A stretch of DNA of 10,678 nucleotides from an uncultured Alphaproteobacteria bacterium (lineage in GTDB: Bacteria; Pseudomonadota; Alphaproteobacteria; Caulobacterales; Hyphomonadaceae). Below the pieces are notes generated by a model that saw only the letters and a program-made list of their open reading frames with translations, did not search any database and had not been told where the DNA came from. The stretch is taken from positions 1 through 10,678 of the forward strand of contig CAIKXW010000170.1 of assembly GCA_903831485.1 (NCBI GenBank), written 5' to 3'. Shown here one piece after another: positions 8,282-10,678 of the stretch. Numbering within the stretch: the first letter of the stretch is position 1; every line of letters begins with the position of its first letter. The translations under genes and the position numbers were made by a program.

Positions 8282-8935
8282 ATGCCGTCCGGCGTCTACG
8301 CAGCCATCTTCGACTTGGACGGCGTGCTGACCTCCACCTCGGTCCGCCACGAACAGTCATGGGCCGACGCCGCGAAGGCCTTCAACATCCCCGTCACCGA
8401 AGCTGCCCTCCGCGCCACGCGTAGCATCCCCCGCGCCTCCAGCCTCGCTGCTCTCCTCGCCCATGCCGGCGTGCGCCTGACCGAGTCAGACCGCGATGCA
8501 GTCATGGCGTTCAAGAACCAGCGCTACAAGGAACTGATCGCCGGCATCCAGCCGACTGACGCCTTTGCGGGCGCCCGCGAGGCCCTTGAACGCTGCCGCG
8601 CCCTCGGCGTCCGCACCGCCGTCGCTTCCGCCAGCCTCAACGCAAGCGAAGTTCTCGAACGCCTCGCCCTGCGCCCGCTCGTACAGTTCATCGCCGACCC
8701 ATGCCGCGCCGAACCAAAACCCAGCGCCGAAATCTACGGCATGGCCTGCGCCGCCCTTGGCGCACACCCCGCTCACGCCGTCTGCATCGAAGACGGCGCC
8801 CCGATGATCACCAACCTTCGGGCAGAGGGGCTCTACACAGTCGGTATCGGAGAAGATCCGCTCGGCGCTAACGAGCAGTTCAAGGTTATTGGCGAGTGGG
8901 ATGTGGAGGTGACGTTCTCGCGCCTAACACGATGA
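8282..8935 (+). CDS. Beta-phosphoglucomutase-type HAD phosphatase/mutase
   Basis: 217 residues. HAD motif I is FDLDGVLT, with the nucleophile D11 and acid/base D13. The beta-phosphoglucomutase hallmarks are present: H23 and W27 after motif I, R51 in SIPRASSL, motif II VASASLNASEVLERLAL (S116/S118), K146 in EPKPSAEIY, and E170-D171 in CIEDGAPMI. Known members interconvert beta-glucose 1-phosphate and glucose 6-phosphate during maltose or trehalose breakdown by phosphorylases. No phosphorylase or transporter gene is nearby, so the physiological substrate is uncertain; a related sugar-phosphate phosphatase is possible. The ATG at 8282 is chosen because it starts just before the first HAD strand; an upstream in-frame TTG at 8183 would add 33 residues unlike the family and run through the hairpin. 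It is the only plus-strand gene here, converging on rlmE with a 29-bp gap. Confidence 0.88.
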   Translation: MPSGVYAAIFDLDGVLTSTSVRHEQSWADAAKAFNIPVTEAALRATRSIPRASSLAALLAHAGVRLTESDRDAVMAFKNQRYKELIAGIQPTDAFAGAREALERCRALGVRTAVASASLNASEVLERLALRPLVQFIADPCRAEPKPSAEIYGMACAALGAHPAHAVCIEDGAPMITNLRAEGLYTVGIGEDPLGANEQFKVIGEWDVEVTFSRLTR

Positions 8936-8957
8936 CGCCGCCCTCCCTTTTCAGGGA

Positions 8958-8967
8958 TAGGCGCCTA
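8958..8967. other. 10-bp palindrome at the convergent gene ends
   Basis: TAGGCGCCTA, a perfect palindrome that includes the rlmE stop codon, lies between the convergent HAD and rlmE genes. There is no T-run, so terminator activity is doubtful. Confidence 0.25.
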
Positions 8968-9684
8968 CCCCCGAAACCCCCGCGCAATCACGAACGTCTC
9001 AGGGCTCTCGCTCCGGCTGGATGGCGGCTTCCAGTGCCGCACATCATCGAAGTTGGCCTTCAGCTGTTCCAGCAGCGCACCCTGCGCACCGCCCTGGAAA
9101 ACCTTCGCGATGAACGTGCCGCCCTTCACGAGATTATCGACCGCAAACTGTGCCGCCGCCTCCGCCAGCCCGACCGTACGCACGTGGTCCGTCTGCTTGT
9201 GACCAACCGTGTTCGCCGCCATGTCCGATAAAACCAGCGTCGGCTTGTCGCCCAGCGCCGCAAGCAGCTTCTGCGTGATCCCCGGCTCGGTGAAGTCGGC
9301 CATGAAGATCGTCGCCTCGCCGATCGGCGTCACCGGCAACAGGTCGATTCCCACAACCCGCGCCGCGCCCATCTCGATCACCACCTGCAGCCACCCGCCC
9401 GGCGCCGACCCAAGATCGACCACCCGCGCCCCGCGCTTCAGTACGTGAAACTTCTCGTCGATTTCCTTGATCTTGTACGCCGCTCGCGCGCGATAGCCCG
9501 CATCCTGCGCCTTGCGCACATACGGATCGCGCAACTGCCGGTCGACCCATTCGCGCGACGATTTGGAGAGCGTCTTCTTGCGCACCTTCTCCTTCTTGGT
9601 CATCGAGCGGCCGCTCGAGTCTGTGCGCGCGTCCATTGGCGCCTTCCAGCGGCGTTTGCCCTCTGCGTCTTCCTCGACCGTCAT
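8965..9684 (-). CDS. rlmE: 23S rRNA 2'-O-ribose U2552 methyltransferase RlmE (FtsJ)
   Basis: Methylates the 2'-OH of U2552 in 23S rRNA during late 50S assembly, using SAM. 239 residues. The catalytic K-D-K-E set is present: K71 in ARAAYKIKEI, D154 in LSDMAANT, K194 in IAKVFQGG and E229 in ESPETFVIARG. The SAM-binding motif is VVDLGSAPGGWLQ at 88-100. A basic N-terminal extension of about 45 residues (rich in K and R, ending KKTLSKSSREWVDRQL) is longer than in the E. coli enzyme. The ATG at 9684 overlaps the upstream gene's stop as ATGA, with GGGAG a few bases before it; in-frame ATGs at codons 17 and 28 are alternatives. Co-transcribed with the phosphatase gene. Confidence 0.96.
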   Translation of the reverse strand: MTVEEDAEGKRRWKAPMDARTDSSGRSMTKKEKVRKKTLSKSSREWVDRQLRDPYVRKAQDAGYRARAAYKIKEIDEKFHVLKRGARVVDLGSAPGGWLQVVIEMGAARVVGIDLLPVTPIGEATIFMADFTEPGITQKLLAALGDKPTLVLSDMAANTVGHKQTDHVRTVGLAEAAAQFAVDNLVKGGTFIAKVFQGGAQGALLEQLKANFDDVRHWKPPSSRSESPETFVIARGFRG

Positions 9685-10678
9685 TCGGCAGCTCCCGCGT
9701 TAGCGGGCGACTTCGCCCGTTGCGCGCCACCACCACGACGGCGGCTCCGGCTACGCTGCTCAGTGTTCGCGCCATGCATCATCGACAACAGGATGCCTTC
9801 ACGCAGACCCCGGTCGCCTACGCGCAGGCGCTCGGATGGCCAGATATCAAAGATCGCCGACAGGATCGCCATGCCCGGCAGCATCAGCTCGGATCGTCCG
9901 CCCGCAAGACACGGCTCCGCCGCGCGCTGCTCCGGCGTTGCATCGCGCAGGCGGGCAATCGTCCGCTCCAACTCGGCACGATCAAGCCACACGCCATCGA
10001 CGGCCGACCGAAGATAGCGATCAAGACCCATGTGCACTGCGGCGAGGCTGGTCACCGTCCCCGAGTTACCGATTACCTGACCCCGTCCCGCCCTGAATAG
10101 TGGACCAAACCGCGTCGCAGCATCATTGGCGCGCATCAGCTCCGAGACATGCTCCACCATGCGCGCATAGCGATCCCCACCTGCGAAACTCTCGCTCAGC
10201 GTCACGACCCCCACAGGAAACGACGCCCAGCCAAGGATCGGCGCCCGAAGCGCACAGCCCTTCACGCCGCGCGCCGCGGCAGACCGTGCGTCGATCCACG
10301 ACAGCTCGGTCGACCCACCGCCGATATCGATCACCAGCGCAAAATCCGACTCGGCATCGACAAGGTCGAGCGAGCCCAGAAGCGCGAACTTGGCTTCTTC
10401 CTTTGGCGAGATCGTTTCCAGGTTGAGGCCGACGCGCCGGCGCACTTCACTCACAAACGCCCGGCCGTTGATCGCCTGGCGGCATGCCTGCGTCGCGATG
10501 AAGCGCGCCTGTACCGGCCTGTGCTTCTTCACCTTGTCGGAGCACTTTTTCAGCGCATCCATCGCTCGGTTCATCGCCAGATCAGATAGCCGGCCAGACG
10601 CCGCCAGCCCCTCGCCCAGCGCAACGATCTGCGAATAGGAATCGACAATGCGCAGCCCGCCCGACGCCGTCTTCTCGG
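9681..10678 (-). CDS. ppx: Ppx/GppA phosphatase, C-terminal part (enters from right edge)
   Basis: The frame is open from the window edge (first visible residues EKTASGGLRIVDSYSQ) to a TGA at 9681, about 331 residues; the N-terminus lies beyond 10678. This is the actin-like ASKHA fold of exopolyphosphatases and pppGpp phosphatases: DSYSQIVALGEGLA at the edge, ATQACRQAINGRAF, SPKEEAKFALLG with the likely catalytic Glu, IDIGGGSTEL (phosphate loop) and GNSGTVTSLAAVHMGL (second phosphate loop). There is no C-terminal HD domain as in long Ppx proteins, so it is the short form common in alphaproteobacteria; whether it prefers polyphosphate or pppGpp cannot be told. The last 30 residues are a basic, low-complexity tail (RSRSRRRGGG then Ala-rich). 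Its stop overlaps the rlmE start by 4 bases. Confidence 0.92.
   Translation of the reverse strand, partial: EKTASGGLRIVDSYSQIVALGEGLAASGRLSDLAMNRAMDALKKCSDKVKKHRPVQARFIATQACRQAINGRAFVSEVRRRVGLNLETISPKEEAKFALLGSLDLVDAESDFALVIDIGGGSTELSWIDARSAAARGVKGCALRAPILGWASFPVGVVTLSESFAGGDRYARMVEHVSELMRANDAATRFGPLFRAGRGQVIGNSGTVTSLAAVHMGLDRYLRSAVDGVWLDRAELERTIARLRDATPEQRAAEPCLAGGRSELMLPGMAILSAIFDIWPSERLRVGDRGLREGILLSMMHGANTEQRSRSRRRGGGAQRAKSPANAGAAE

Noticed and set aside
8936..8964. A bidirectional terminator between the convergent HAD and rlmE genes
   Set aside because: Only a 4-bp CCCT/AGGG stem and a 10-bp palindrome are present, with no T-tract in either direction.

Overview
The window looks like part of a high-GC alphaproteobacterial chromosome. 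A Caulobacterales or Hyphomonadaceae-type host is my inference, from the dense gene packing, the guaB/rsmB/guaA and ppx/rlmE neighbourhoods and the style of the TonB receptor. No rRNA, tRNA or CRISPR array is visible.

Layout on the minus strand, reading from right to left in transcription order: a partial Ppx/GppA phosphatase gene entering from the right edge (9681-10678), overlapping rlmE (8965-9684). The one plus-strand gene, a beta-phosphoglucomutase-type HAD phosphatase (8282-8935), converges with rlmE and diverges from guaB across a 119-bp region that contains a strong hairpin. From guaB (6669-8162) a tight same-strand run follows: MAPEG membrane protein, a double-TIR-domain gene, a DUF3088 protein, the RsmB-type rRNA m5C methyltransferase, a two-helix membrane protein and finally guaA (1373-2965). 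IMP dehydrogenase and GMP synthase, the two steps from IMP to GMP, therefore bracket five unrelated genes in what looks like one transcription unit; three of the internal genes are coupled by 4-base overlaps with TTG or GTG starts.

Left of guaA the character changes. The guaA 3' end is a known integration site for genomic islands. Directly downstream lies the N-terminal stub of a tyrosine integrase (DUF4102 arm-binding domain), cut off exactly at one end of a 207-bp element (673-879) bounded by imperfect inverted repeats that start TGACCTGCCCCA, like IS3-family ends. About 300 bp without a recognisable gene follows, then the signal peptide and plug-domain start of a TonB-dependent receptor running off the left edge (1-359). 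This stretch is probably an eroded island.

The most notable item is the TIR gene (5204-6142). It reads through in one frame as two TIR domains joined by a Pro/Ala-rich linker, but a single TAG replaces the tyrosine of the second domain's FISY motif. It is either a fresh nonsense mutation, a sequencing error or, less likely, a readthrough site. I see no clear-cut new multi-gene system; the best candidates for a second look are the TIR gene and the guaA-associated remnant.
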